Assembly: GCA_030737875.1 (NCBI GenBank)
Contig: CM060926.1
Coordinates: 314,128,922-314,192,921 of the forward strand
DNA length: 64,000 bases
Source: Allium sativum
Lineage: Eukaryota; Streptophyta; Magnoliopsida; Asparagales; Amaryllidaceae
Reading direction: 5' to 3'
This document shows positions 47,795 through 60,745 of this stretch, piece after piece. Made by a program: the position numbers and the translations under genes. Each line of letters starts with the position of its first letter. Positions within the stretch are counted from its first letter, which is position 1. Under the pieces are notes generated by a model that was not told the DNA's origin, made no database searches, and saw only the letters and a program-made list of their open reading frames with translations.

Positions 47795-50700
47795 ATGAGT
47801 TATAACTTTATTTGGAAACATTGTATCCTCAATAGACTTGATAATACTCTGTACAATGTCTATTATAATTCATCGAAGTCCAAAGAATTGTGGACGACCT
47901 TAGATAAAAAGTACAAGACAGAATATGTAGGAATTATAAAGTTCAAAAAGGAAAGTTCTTCGACTTCAAAATGGTTAATGGAAAGGTTGTCGAAAACCAT
48001 CTAAGAAGAAAAAAACTGAAGCTAATGTGGCTAAAGTTTTTGATGGTATCTCTAGCATGGATCCATGTGCATTAGTATTAGAATGAAATCTTGTTGGTGA
48101 CAACAAGGAATGGTTTGTAGACACTGGTGCCAGTCGCCATATATGTGAAAACAAGTGGATGTTTTCAACTTACAAAATTGCTACTGATGATGAACAATTG
48201 TTTATAGGTAATTCATCCATATCAATGGTTAATGGCATAGGAAAAGTTTTCCTAAAATGACTTCTTGAAATTTGCCTTAAGTAATGTTCTGTACATTCCA
48301 AAAATCCACAAGAACTTGATTTCAACATCATTTCTAGCAAGAATGGCTTTAAACTCATCTTTGTGGCTGATAAATTTGTTCTATCAAAGAATTGAGTAGA
48401 TGTAGGAGGAGGTTTTGTGTGTAATGGTTTAATTAAAGCAAATATAACCACTATTGTACCAAATAATGATATGAATAAAACTGAATCTTCTGCTTATATG
48501 GTTGACTCTTCCAACTTATGCAATTCTAGATCAGGTCATGTAAATGTTGATATGTTGTAAAAATTTGATCAATCTAGATTTTATCAAAATGCAGAATATA
48601 TTATAAATATAAATATCAAACTTTTGCTAGAGCAAAATTGGCAAGAATCTCATTTCATTATATTGAAAGAAATACAAAACATTTGGAATCATTACACACA
48701 GATGTATGTGATCTAAAAATGTCTTAAGCTGGAGGAGAAAAAAGATACTTCATCACATTCATTAATGATTGTACAAGATGTTGTTCTGTGTACCTCCTTA
48801 GAATTATGGAAGAAGCAATTGACAAGTTCATATAGTATAAAGCAGAAGTTAAGAATCAATTCAATAAGAAAATAAAAGCTTTGAGAAGTAATAGAGGAGA
48901 AAAATGTGAATTTCCCACCACCATAGCTCCATATTCATCTCAATCCAACGGTATAGCCGAATAAAAAAATCAAACTCTAAAAGAAATAATGAACACCTTA
49001 CTGATTAGTTCTGGCTTGCCAGATAACTTCGGGTGAGAGGCTATTCTTTCTGTGAATCATATTTTAAATAAGATACCACAAAAGAAGATATATAAAACTC
49101 CCCATGAATTAAGGAAAAATAAACCACTATCCTATAAATACTTTAAAGTGTGGGGGCTACCTTGTGAAAGTGGAGGTACTAAACATAAGAAGGTCAAAAT
49201 TGAACCAAAAACATTAGATTGTATTTTTATAGGATTTACGCAAAATAATGCTGCATCTCGGTTCCTAGTATGTAAGCCTGAAATCAACGATATTCATGAG
49301 AATACTATCATTAAGTCCAAGAATGACAAATTTTGCAAACATGTTTACTGTTTAAAACAATATATCGAACACAATGGTCAATCAGAAATTTCAAATTCAT
49401 GTAAGGGTAAAGAAGAACAAAATTGTGAAAACTCATAATAAGATAATGATAAACAATCAGAGGAACTGATAAGAAGTAAAAGGAAATGGACTTAAAAATC
49501 TGTTGGAGCTTACGTTTATGCCTTAATGTTATAAAACAGACCACTAACATATAATCTGGTGGTGTCCTCCTTCGAGGCTCCATGCTGGAAGGAATCCATT
49601 AACATTGAGATAGAAACCATTATGAATAATCATACAAGGAAATTAGTAGATCTACCTCAAGGATGCAAAGTAGTAGGTAATAAATGGATCTTTAAGAGAG
49701 AATTAAAACTTGATGGCTCGATAGAAAAATATAAAGCACGACATGTGGTACAAGGTAACTAGAAAAAGTAAGAGTTGGACTAGTTCGACACATACTCACT
49801 AGTAACATGAATAACATCTCTGAGAATGCTGATAGCAATTGCATTAATACTGCAATTAGAAATACATTAAATCGAAGTTAAAACAACATTTCTAAATGGT
49901 GATCTTGAAGAAGAGATTTACCTAAAACAACCTGAGGGTTTCATAAAATAGGAAATTAAGGAAAAGTATGTGAATTAGTTAAATCTCTATACGGGATTAA
50001 ACAAGCACCTAAACAATGGAATGAAAAGTTTAATGAAACAATGACGTCAAGTGGATTTTGTATAAACGAATGTGATAAATGTGTCTATATTAAAATTACA
50101 GATAATGGTTATGTAATTGCATGTCTATATGTCGATGATCTACTAATAGTAGGTAAAGATGTAATTACATCAAAGAAAAATATGCTCTCCACTGGATTTG
50201 ACATGAAAAATATTAGAAATGCTGATGTAATTCCTGGAGTAAAATACATAATCACAAGAATACATATTGTCTTAACCACACTACATTGAGAAAATACTAT
50301 AAAATTTGAAGTAGTATAACATAACCGTTGCAAAATCACATGTAGACTTAAATCATAATTGGATCAAAAATAGCGGTAATAGTATTTATCAACTTGAGTT
50401 CCTGTAGACTTAAATCATAATTGGATCGAAAATAGCAGTAATAGTATTTATCAACTTGAGTATTCTCGAATACTATGCAGCAATATGTACATTGTGAACC
50501 CTACTAGATAAGACATAACATATGTTGTAAGTAAACTTAGCCAATATACAAGTAATATAGGACAGAATCACCGGGAAGCCATAATTCATATATTAGGATA
50601 TTTGAAATATGCATAGAATAACGTACATTATTATTCAGGATATCCATCTGTAATAGAGGGATATTGCGATGCAAATTGGATTACTAGGCCAATAGATACA

Positions 50701-51150
50701 AAATCCACAAGTGAATATAAGTTTACTTTAGTCAATGGTGCAGTATCCTAGAAATCTTCTAAACATACTTATATAGTCAGATTTACAATAAAATAAGAAT
50801 TCATTGCACTGGACAAAGTCGTAGTAGAAGAAGAACGACTTAACGATTTCTTAGAAGATATTCCAAATTGGTAAAAACTGGTATCGCAATAAGTATACAT
50901 TGTGACAGTTAGTCTGCTTTTGGTAGAGCAAATAGTAAACTTTATAATGGAAAGTCTTGACATATTCGTCATAGACACAAAACTATAAGACAATTTCTCT
51001 TTAATGGAGTTATCACTATTGACTATATAAAGTCAAAAGATAACAATGCGAATCCGCTAACTAAAGGCTTGTCTAGAGAGAAAGGAAATAACATATCGAT
51101 GGGAATGAATTTAAGGCCAATGATATGAGAAAATTTTTCTCAATGGAAAC
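47795..51150 (+). pseudogene. Decayed Ty1/copia gag-pol
   Basis: Fragments in copia order (protease, integrase, reverse transcriptase, RNase H) occur on the + strand. They are a gag scrap (47795-48004, LWTTLDKKYKTE), protease VDTGASRHIC (48117-48146), integrase pieces (about 48690-49440, including DCTRCCSVYL, SNGIAE and TPHELRKNKPLSYKYFKVWG), and reverse transcriptase (49559-49762, VGNKWIFKRELKLDGSIEKY). YVDDLLIVGKD follows near 50130, then RNase H (YCDANWI near 50665) and the typical C terminus (GMNLRP near 51105). Stops and frameshifts interrupt every domain, and one stop replaces the residue after the catalytic glutamate of integrase. I could not identify its LTRs. Confidence 0.9.
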
Positions 51151-51393
51151 CCAATGTATTTGACTAGAGATCCCAAAATGTAAGTTCAAAGGGACAATGA
51201 AGTTCAGGATAAACTTAGCAATACAGATGATATTCAAACCATTTCTATGGTAAGTGTAAGTCAGCGCACGAACCGTCGGAGAATAATGATAAGCTTAGCT
51301 TTTAGTGATGTCTATACTTGGCAAAAAGAGAACAAAGTGGTGTATTGCGAGATAGACTTTGTAGAATTACCTCACATGAGGGCGTTGCTTCAT
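51151..51393. other. Copia 3' flank, no clear feature
   Basis: This may contain the untranslated end of the copia element. The start of a short frame (51247-51534) crosses into the LTR of element C and is not a gene. Bases 51389-51393 (TTCAT) are the left flank of C; the right flank is outside the window. Confidence 0.3.
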
Positions 51394-53831
51394 TGTAACG
51401 ACCCGCATTCTACGCATCGCAGGATCGTAGAATATTTATTTCTTTCACATACGAAGTCATATGGTCATGTAACTTTGGGAGACGACTATTGGGGTCATTT
51501 CCCATGTTCAAGATTTTTGCCGATTTTTAAATGACCGTTTTGCCCCTAGCTGATCTTGTTTTGGCCATAACTTTTGATTGGAAAGGAGTTTTGACCTAAA
51601 ACCACTTCCATTAGCTCCAGATAATGGTTTACCTTTTCGTGGAGTGGTCACATGTGAAAAACGGACTTACCATTTGGGAGATATGGCTGAAATAAGGTTT
51701 GGAAGGTAAAAAACTGCTTAACCAGGTCAAATAGGGTGCTTAGTGAATGGGCCCATAACCCATTTCGGGATTAGGGTTATGGGGAGGCTGAAATGAGTTA
51801 GGTTTTCATTTCATTTCAGTTTTCTAGCCGCCATTTACCTCCTAAGAACCCTAATAATGGCCTCCAACCTCTAAAACACCTCCAAACTACTTTCTAATTA
51901 AGGATTAAGCTTAGCAACATCAAATCAAAGAGGATTAGCACCAAAGCAAGGTTAGAGCTGCTGTGTTGCATCGGGAACAGCGCAAAACAGAGATTCATTT
52001 CAGTTTTGGTAGTTTATTTGTGGCCAAGGTGAGTGATTTGCATAGTTTTGCACTAATTACGGTTGATTAAGTATAATTAGTGAAGATTAACGAAATAAAC
52101 ATGATAAAATTCTGGAAAAATATTTATAAATTTGAAAATGATGTTTTATACCTCTGTTAGAAATTTGGGTTGATTTGGTTAAGTTTTACTAATCCTATCA
52201 TCATTTGTTGTTAAACATGATTAAGGGAAAATATGGGGTTTTGGCTATGTTTGATCTATTTTAACCTACCAAGTTATTGGTTTGATTTTTGTGGTTGATG
52301 TTATATGTTCCCATGACTGTTTGGTATGAATTGTGATTGTTTAGAATAGTTAGATTGGTCGAAAACGTCGTCGAATGGCGTAAACAGCTTGCTGGACAAA
52401 GTGAAGGAAGACACCCGAATCGGATCAGATCGGTTAGGAAGGATCCCGAACCGAACCGACCAGGAGACCTCTCCGCGAACCGAACCGCCCCTCCAAACTG
52501 TTGCATCCACGAGACGATCTAGAAAATTGAGGAGCAACTTCTCCGACCCGACTCGTGTAGTCTCCTCCGAACCGAACCGATGGGAGCTCTGGACCGATCC
52601 GCTTATCTGGAGAGCCCACGATCCGAACCATGTTACCCCGATCCAAACCGATGCGCCATGGAAGAACTCGACCCGATCCGAGGTGATGAAGCATTCTGAT
52701 CCGAACTGTGGAGCTTGGACATGAGGCGTGGATCACGAACTGAACTGGGGAGCACGATCCGATGACGACTAAAAACCCGAGATGCAAAGGTGGTCCAAAT
52801 GGAAGTTAGAGCTCAGGATCTAGTTGGGAACTAACGAGTTCACTTCATGGTTGGGCTTTGCTGCGGAATGTGTGCTAAGGGGTTGTCGATGTCTATAACT
52901 TTGGATCACTATGTGTAGGGGGTATGAGAACGGATTCAGGGCCACAGTGGCCTAGGTATGACTAAAAGGGTTATAGACCAATGAAGTGGGGTCATTTGAA
53001 AAGGTTTGGTCATGACTCCATGAGGTAAGCTTGGTAGTAGTAGTAGTCGTACAAGTTGAACTCTGTCACTACTTCGATGGGTCTAGTGATCGAAGCGGTA
53101 TATATCGTATGCTTTACGCACTGAGTGAGAGAGGTGAGGATGGTTGCTATGTTTGATTTGTTTGCCATCATTATGACATGCACACCCCACCCCGTGTCCT
53201 TTATACCATCTGTTCAGTGGCACCTTAGAGTATTGTACGGTATGTAGTGCTAACTCTTTGGTTGCAGGTCCAGGTTCAGGTACGGTTTAGTATACCTGTT
53301 ATTGTTCTGTTTAGCTGCTTATCGCTCATACCAGACTTTTTGCCTGACCTAGAGTTTTATGTCTCTTCTTGTTACTCTGGGTGCTCTCACAAGCTGACTA
53401 GAGACAGGTTAGCTGGGTATGCACTAGTAGCTGATCCGGAGACGAGTAGGAGGCTTCCACGTATGACACATATAGATATTCTCCCTGTGTTGTTGAAGAT
53501 CACTGCTTGGGCATTAGTAGTGCATCTTCTACTTTAGCTTTCTTTTTCTTTAGAGATAGTTTAAAGTTGTAATAATGATGCTGGATTATAAGCTGTATTT
53601 GGATTTCCGCTGCTAGGTTGGTTTAGTTTTCAGCTTATGCACTGTCTCGCCTGTTTTATGTCAAGATTATGTTATTATTATATTTTGTTCCATGCACTGT
53701 GTTACATTCTACAGGTTCCTTGTTAGTTCATTCTCTTCTTTCCTTTCTTTGGCGACCGTTCCGTGTTAGTCGGGTATGTGTACAGCGCACCTTCGGAGGA
53801 AATGCAGGCTGGTGCGGGGCGGGCCGTCACA
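51394..53831 (+). repeat. 5' LTR of element C (2438 bp)
   Basis: Begins TGTAACGACCCGC and ends GCGGGCCGTCACA, an imperfect inverted repeat, directly before the PBS. A region at 52400-52760 is unusually rich in GAACCGA/GATCCGA motifs. The module near the 3' end is CAGAC-TTTTT-GCCTG (53332-53346, one mismatched pair) followed by ACC, then ACTCTGGGTGC (53373 onward), and TTTCCGCTG at 53604-53612. Without the second LTR the start is set by the TGTAACGACCCG motif alone. Confidence 0.8.
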
Positions 53832-53833
53832 CT

Positions 53834-53845
53834 TGGTATCAGAGC
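53834..53845 (+). other. Primer-binding site (initiator tRNA-Met), element C
   Basis: TGGTATCAGAGC two bases after the LTR end (53831). Confidence 0.95.
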
Positions 53846-54039
53846 TCTAGGTTGCGTAATTAACCTAGGGAAGTTATCAGGGAGAGATAGTACACGTATA
53901 TAAGAGCGCGTATTTGTGATTATTTTGATTTTTAAAAGCTATATATATATATATACTATTAGTATAGCTAAGGATGAAGTCGCACTGCACTAGCACCACT
54001 ATGGAGAAGGTTAATCGCTTTCTCTTTACAAATTGAACG

Positions 54040-55063
54040 ATGAGCCGATACACAAGAGGTGCCGGGAGGAGAGCCAATGATGGGAATGCTGTTGACATGA
54101 GAACGATGTTTACTGACCTCATGAGGGAGATGATTAGGGATGTGCAGAGGGCAGCTCCCAATGGTGGTAATGGTGGTGGTCCAATAGTGCAGGCGCCTAG
54201 GGCCAATTTCACCAAGCTGAATAAGGATTATACTAGTTTTGGTGGGAAGCCGTTCCATGGAACGGAGTCGGCTACGGATGTTCAGGATTGGTTGGATAGC
54301 TGCGAGCGTATCTTCGAAGACTTGGGTATCAAGGATACGATGAAGAGAAGGCTAGCATCCCGTTAGCTGCAAGGACGGGCAATGAATTGGTGGAATGCTA
54401 TAAAGGCAGCTACTCCCGAGGATCAGATTACTTGGGATCAGTTTAAAGTTCGCTTTAGCAATAAGTTTATTCCAACTGCTCAGAAGTCTGTACTGTTTAA
54501 GAAATTCCTGGAACTCAAGCAGAATGGCAGAGCTGTCTCGGAGTATATTGCCGAATTCGACACTTTGTCGAAGTATGGGTTATCTCTTTTTGATATTGTC
54601 AAGAAGAAGAACGAGAAGTTCATAACCGGCTTGGATCAGTACTTGGGGGAAAGGCTTATTAACCACATCGATGAGACGTTTGAATCGATTGTGGGGAAAG
54701 CATTGAGGTCAGAGAGTCTTTACCCTAAGCCGAAGACTGAGGCTGCATCTGCAGAAGAACCGAAACCGCAAGCAAGCGGTGGAGGCAAGAGTGGTTCTCA
54801 GAATAAGAGGAAGCAGAACCAGAATAAGGATGGCCAGAAAAAAAGAAAGATCTTGAGTGCTTCAGCTGTGGTAAGAAGGGCCATTATGCTAGTAATTGTC
54901 GGGCCAAGCCAGCGGATAGGAAGTGCTTCAACTGTGGCCAAGTGGGGCATCACAAGGACAAGTGTCTGCAACCCCCTAAAGAAAAGCAGATGGTGAAAGC
55001 ATATGCCCTTAATGTTATTCCTTCTTTGTCGAATGCCCCAACTGCGGCGGAGAAGGGAAAGAA
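54040..55063 (+). pseudogene. gag: Element C gag, truncated
   Basis: Starts at ATG 54040 (MSRYTRGAGRRANDG). The capsid-like domain includes FGGKPFHGTESATDVQDWLD and, after an in-frame TAG at 54364-54366, AMNWWNAIKAATPED and SEYIAEFDTLSKYGLSL. A frameshift in the A-run near 54838-54846 puts the two CCHC knuckles (CFSCGKKGHYASNC and CFNCGQVGHHKDKC, about 54860-54970) in another frame. LARD2 inserts about 95 bp after the knuckles. Gag forms the virus-like particle and binds the RNA genome; this copy cannot. Confidence 0.9.
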
Positions 55064-55949
55064 TGTAACGACCCGTGTTTTTGGCACTCAAATATTTAAT
55101 TTAATTTATTTATTTTAAATATTATATTTGGGAATATAATGGAATTTATTATTTAATTCGTGATTTAAACGTAGTTTGAACGTTATATAATTTATATAAT
55201 ATAAAACGAGCTCGAAATGGTGCTACAGTTCGTAATATGGAGTTTTGAACTTCAACTGGATCCAAATTTCGTGTTATATATTGATAGTTATAGCCAAATC
55301 AATTTTAAAATAGTCGCTATAGAATCGTCCATCGACCGTAACGGTTTATCAGATATAACTGCATATCGGTTTCGAATTTAGACTAGGTTCTTTTGAGGCG
55401 TAGTGATAATTTAATTTTTAGAATTTTATGGTAATTTTTAATTAATTAAATAAGCAACTTTTTGTGTGGAGTATTTTGCACCCTGTAATCAACATTTTGG
55501 GGTTTCACAATATGAGTCAAACTACCGGTATTATTATATTTTTGGAATCCTGGTAGATCGCTGATTACAACGGTATTTTTATTTTCGTCGATTGAGCTCC
55601 GAAGAAACGAGGAGAGTTTTTTTTGAAACAAAGGTAACTTCTATTGAATGGTTAACTGGTCAAACGGACTCCAAATTCAACGAAACAAGTTTCATACGAA
55701 ACCTTAGGAAGAGGTCTAGTGAAACGTCAAGGTCTCATATTTTTAGGAATTTTTCTGTAATTTTAAGGAATTAAAGCTCGGTGTTTTTCATCGATATTTT
55801 CTAAGGGATTTTCACAAACGGTGTCGGAATTCGACGAAACCTGTCCCATTAGATCCGGAATATTTTTTTATGCTAGGATTACCTATTTGTTTGTCAAAAA
55901 CGGAGAATTTATGTTGGTAATTTGACACATTTCTCATTGCAAAGTTTGG

Positions 55950-56650
55950 AATAATAAAATATTATTAAAACATGTCCACTTCTTATATAGTGCACTAACG
56001 CAACCTTATCTTGTTTTTCCATATGCTATTTGAAATACTTTGGTTAGCTGCTTGCTGCATGTTGCGTTAGCTTGTGGATAGTTATTTAGCGTTAGTACAC
56101 ATACAACTTGCGTACACCCTAAAGACCTCTATACCTATGCCTTGTAACTTCAGGTATAAAATCACACAGCTACACTGAGAAGCCTACACCGTATCTACCT
56201 CCTACAAATGAGTTTTCTCCATCACCATGGCTCTTCTTGAGGTGAATACACGCTGCAAACACTGCAAACCCACAGCAAATACCAAAGTCTTGCCGACCAA
56301 GGAAAGACATTGAAAGGGACATCACACAAACCGTGGCGACAAAGTAATAAATAAATAAAATATTTTACAGCACCGTGCGAAGCACGTATTCATCTCTTAT
56401 ATATATATGAATCACAGTTCTTCTGCACCAAACCCAAACCCAAACAGTTTCCGCCATTCATTTTCTTTCCGCTCTCATCTTTCTTTCTGAAACCGCATAT
56501 TAAAAAAAAATAAAAAAAAATAAAAAAAAAAGAAAAGAGAAGAAAAAAAAAGAAGCGCCGAACTGGATAGAATTCAGATGGCAATGTACATGGTGCGGAG
56601 AAAGTGAACGGCACGCTCATGGTAATGATAATACGCCTAATGATAAATTT
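55950..56650. other. Gene-like segment in the LARD2 LTR
   Basis: This stretch is not collinear with the solo LTR, has higher complexity and ordinary base composition, and includes a GTGCGAAGCAC hairpin at about 56375-56387 next to a TA run, and an A-rich stretch near 56500-56550. It is present in both LTR copies (63130-63810), so it was part of the element before the last insertion. No frame codes convincingly. It could be a captured host fragment, an old small DNA transposon, or the element's own leader. Confidence 0.4.
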
Positions 56651-59600
56651 TTGTGTCTAATTATGTTTAGCGCAAAGCCTAATCCTGTTTAGGAGTAAAA
56701 TATGACGTAGCCGATTTTTTTTCTACTATACCACCGACTATTTACTACACCCAACTGTAGTTCAAATTTGAATATAACCAACTTAGTGACTTGTTAAACA
56801 TTAAGACTACCAGATCCTATTTTTGGGATTGAAAAAAAATATATTTAAACATTTTCAATGAGTCCATACCGCTTTATAATGCTAATCCGCAGTTTAGAAT
56901 TGCCTAATTGTTTATTCCATGACCAATTTATATTTTACCATGCTCGAAAGAAGTACACAGCAAGGGAAGGTGATTTAAATATGTTGAATCCTTTATGTAA
57001 TGTGACCACCATGTTGTATAGCAACGCGGTTTAAGGTCCAGATGTGCCGAATCTTAGTATGTGCCCAATTATATATTTTTAGAATATAATTAATTAATAA
57101 AATAAGATTTAATCAAAGGTTAATTTACTTAGACTTAAACCGTAACTTGAAATGTTAGTGACGTTCACATATGTTATCAGAATCGGACACAACAAGGAGC
57201 ATTGGAACCCTATCGACAGATGTAACCTTTTAAAGCTAAATCCGACGGAGTTGAAAGCAACCGAGATCTTCAGCTAAATTAAACACTGGTTTAATTTAAC
57301 TGAAACGAACCGTTTTGTCGACAAATGAAATCAAGGTGAGTTAAACTCACTCAGTTTTCCCATTTATATTTTATATAAATTGGGTACTTTATTTTGTGTG
57401 CTCTACTTGCTGATGGTTGTCTGTTTGCTAGTTATACACTTATCGTTGATTAAAACTGATGAAATTAAACTGTGTTTAATTTCAGTGAAATACCAAATCG
57501 TTATTTTTAACGATTAGTTCCAATAAAGGTAACTCACCTTGGTTGGTCACGTTTATTTATAAACGTGTTTTAAATGGTTGAATTGTGTGAATTGCTTGTG
57601 GTTGATGTTAAATGGTCGTGATTCATTTCAGTTAAACCAAACTGAATGATCCGATTTGAGATAACCGTTGTAATTTCAGGGAAGAACAGGTTGGAGGGAC
57701 CCAACCGGATCCCTCAAATGTATTATTTATTTTCATATTCTCATATATGAACTGATCTGTTTGTGTGATTGATTTGATGGTTGATTATTGAATGTTCAAC
57801 ATCTATTAGTTTAAACCAATGAGTGATATTGGTTGGATATTTGGCAGCGTATGGCCTATAAAATCAATCGTTTTATAGATATTGATTCACCGTCAGGTGA
57901 GTCAATAGAGATGAAATTATAAAATTTATTTTATAACTGGAGATAGATTTTTGAAATATATTATTTTGAATCAAAGTTATTAAAGAGAAATAAATATTTT
58001 ATTTATTTAAAACTTTGATTTGTTATTAATTTATTTTTATAAAGTAAATGCTGATGTTAATCAGATTTACGAGTAGGAGAATAAGAAATGAATCGAATGG
58101 TTAAACTTTGATAATTGTTTTGTAAAGAAACAATTAATGGATTTATTTAAATTAATTATATTTTTAATTAATTTAAAGTGAGGATTAATTGGAATTGGGT
58201 AACGAGATAATCAAGTTTGAGTGAATTAAATCGACCATTTTGAATTTGAATTGATTATCAAATTAATGTGTTCTTGGATTAAATATCGTTTAAATTTAGA
58301 TAAGGTTTTGAAAAAGGGTTTAAGATAAACCAGAATATATAAGTGAGTTTCAAAGTGTAAATCGTTAATATTGAATTAACGTTATTTGAAAATGAGATCA
58401 AGTAAAAAGGAAAATTTGAAATAAGATTTCAAAAGTGTGGAATGGTCGAATAGTTTTGAAAGAAGATTGTAAATAAGTGAATCTGGTTAAAGAAGTGGGT
58501 TATAGGGTTGTATAACTAAACCCAAGTTATAATGGAATGTATTTCGAGACTGAAATGGGAATATTGATTTTGTGATTACAACTTATATTCATCTGAGGAT
58601 AAGAACGTTGTTTGATCAAGGTCTGAGAGGTAATTAAAATACCCCAACTTGAACAACATCAGGATTTTCTGAAGATGATATTAGTTGGCGATCGTAAAAG
58701 AGGTTCATGATAATACAACGAATGTTTTGAAAGGGGAAATGAGAGGAAATCATATATGGTTATAAGTTACTTTACTAAGTATTATAATGTAATGGTTCTG
58801 AGGACATTAATATATAAGAATATAGTTATTCGAGATAGAGTTAGTCAAACATAGTTATCCAGGATGAGTTGTCATTTCGTACGACTGCTAGCGAAATTCG
58901 CAGGGCTGCAGATAGCCTACGGCGGTCGGATGTTTCCTGAGGGAATCAGGCGTAACCATTGTGATCGCTGTGATCTAGAGTCAAGCGAATGGATTTAAGT
59001 CGAGTGTTAGTTAATCGATAGGAGTTAAATAAGTCGAGTTAATCAATTAGAATTAACCAGTTAGAGTTAATCAGTTTGAGTTAATCCATTAGAGTTAAAT
59101 CGAATTAGAGTTATTCAAATATCGTATTTTCAATAATAAAGAGCTAGAAGTTTTATTTAACAGAAGTGAACTAGTTTGATTTAAATTTAAAGGCCAAGTG
59201 ATGCTGAATACTGAACCAGTGAATTCATTGGAGTGTCATGATTGAAACACTGTTTATTTTGATAGTTAAAACACCGACTATCAAACATGTCCAATACGAT
59301 TGTTGGTACGGAAAGACCGGAATCGAATTTATTCGAAAACCATTCCGACCAACAAATACGTGAAGATATCAGAAGATGGTCGAGATGGAGCATTGAAGAC
59401 CGTGGATCTTCATAAGCGGAAGAACCGCTAATAATCCTTGGTGAGCTCCCAGAGATGAACTGTGGTTCTGTCGTGGTTGGAATCTACGGGTTGCAAGGAC
59501 TTCTCGCTACTGATCCATGGGGTGATTCCTATATGGATGCAGTAGGAGAGTGACTTCGGTTCATCCTGTTCCTGGATGACTTGTATGGACGAGTGTCTGA

Positions 59601-60350
59601 CAGAGTATTTCCAAAGGATCACGTACGTTGATTTCTTCAAACATATTATAGTCGGTTAGCTCCCGACTAGAGTATTTTTGTGGACGTCAATTAGTGATAT
59701 CCAGAGGATCTGACGATGTGGCATTCAAAGTGAATAATGGCCAGATGTTCGAAGAGGAATACTAGCCTCAAGCCTCATCAACCGGGAAATGACAAAAATT
59801 GGGCAGGCAGCATGGCTATGTGGGTCGCTCCCATTAGGGTGTATGATCACCTATCTAGAGAAATTCCTTTTGCTTCTTAAATCTATCGATGTTGTCCCTT
59901 TTCGGGCAGGCGGTTGCTGATCCCAACCGTCGGTGATATACATTCGATACACTCAAGCAAAATGAGTGGTCTGTCATGTGAGGGCAGGGTTGTAAGACGT
60001 TCTTGTTGAACCCAGTGTATTCGCCTCTAGAGATACACGTGCGGAAGGTGGTCCCATACCTTGTCATAGTTGGAATCCAATCTCCAATAAGCACCCGCGG
60101 TTTTGTTTGTATACTATATATGTGGAGCGTGAGATGCAAGCGTTCCACTAGATTGTTATTTACTTGTATTTAGACATTATTATAATATCAAACAAGATAT
60201 TGGTTTCAAAATATTTTGGGTTATCGTAAGGTAAAAACCGTCCGTATTTATGTGTGGATTTGGTCTTACGATTATCCTTTTCTTTCGAAAGGATTTTAAC
60301 TTTAAAATCAAGTTGTGTGATACTCTTAATACTGTGCGAGTTTTTCTCAC

Positions 60351-60479
60351 TCTGGTTCACCAGACTGACCCGGTGTTTGTAAATGCTCGGGTTAGCCCGG
60401 AGTGTACAGGTTCAGGTCATCGACTGCTGTGAAGAGACGAGCTGGAAGAGTCCAGACGTATGATATTACTATTCCGCTG
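60351..60479 (+). promoter_or_regulatory. Conserved 3' LTR module: shifted hairpin-CTGACC and TTCCGCTG (LARD2)
   Basis: TCTGG (60351-60355), loop TTCA, CCAGA (60360-60364) forms a hairpin immediately followed by CTGACC (60365-60370), a shifted version of the hairpin in the other families. ATTCCGCTG (60471-60479) stands for TTTCCGCTG. Confidence 0.5.
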
Positions 60480-60745
60480 TGTGTTGTATATGGGAACAGG
60501 CTATTATAACTGTCCCATTGTGTGATGTACTCTGAAATTGTAAGTATTTTCAAAGCTCTCAATAAAGATTTATTTCGGTATTATATTTTGTTCCACTGCG
60601 ATGTGAGACTCTGTGTTGTTTCTTCTTCTAATATTCTAATATTTCTTTCTTTCTTATCTCACCCTCTAATTTCTTTCTAATAACTATCCAGAGTTTCGGT
60701 GCTTGGAGGATCGCCATGAGTTACAGTAAAGGTATTTATGTCGAT

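Larger units (their letters stand above)
51394..55063 (+). mobile_element. Element C: chromovirus-like Ty3 element, 5' part only
   Basis: It has a 2.4-kb 5' LTR, tRNA-Met PBS and a degraded gag, cut at 55064 by LARD2. The rest of C should continue beyond LARD2, outside the window. The gag type and PBS fit chromoviruses, but without pol the clade is uncertain. Confidence 0.85.

Noticed and set aside
56375..56400. Helitron 3' end suggested by the GTGCGAAGCAC hairpin
   Set aside because: No CTRR terminus follows the hairpin and no matching TC start was found; kept only as an unexplained hairpin.
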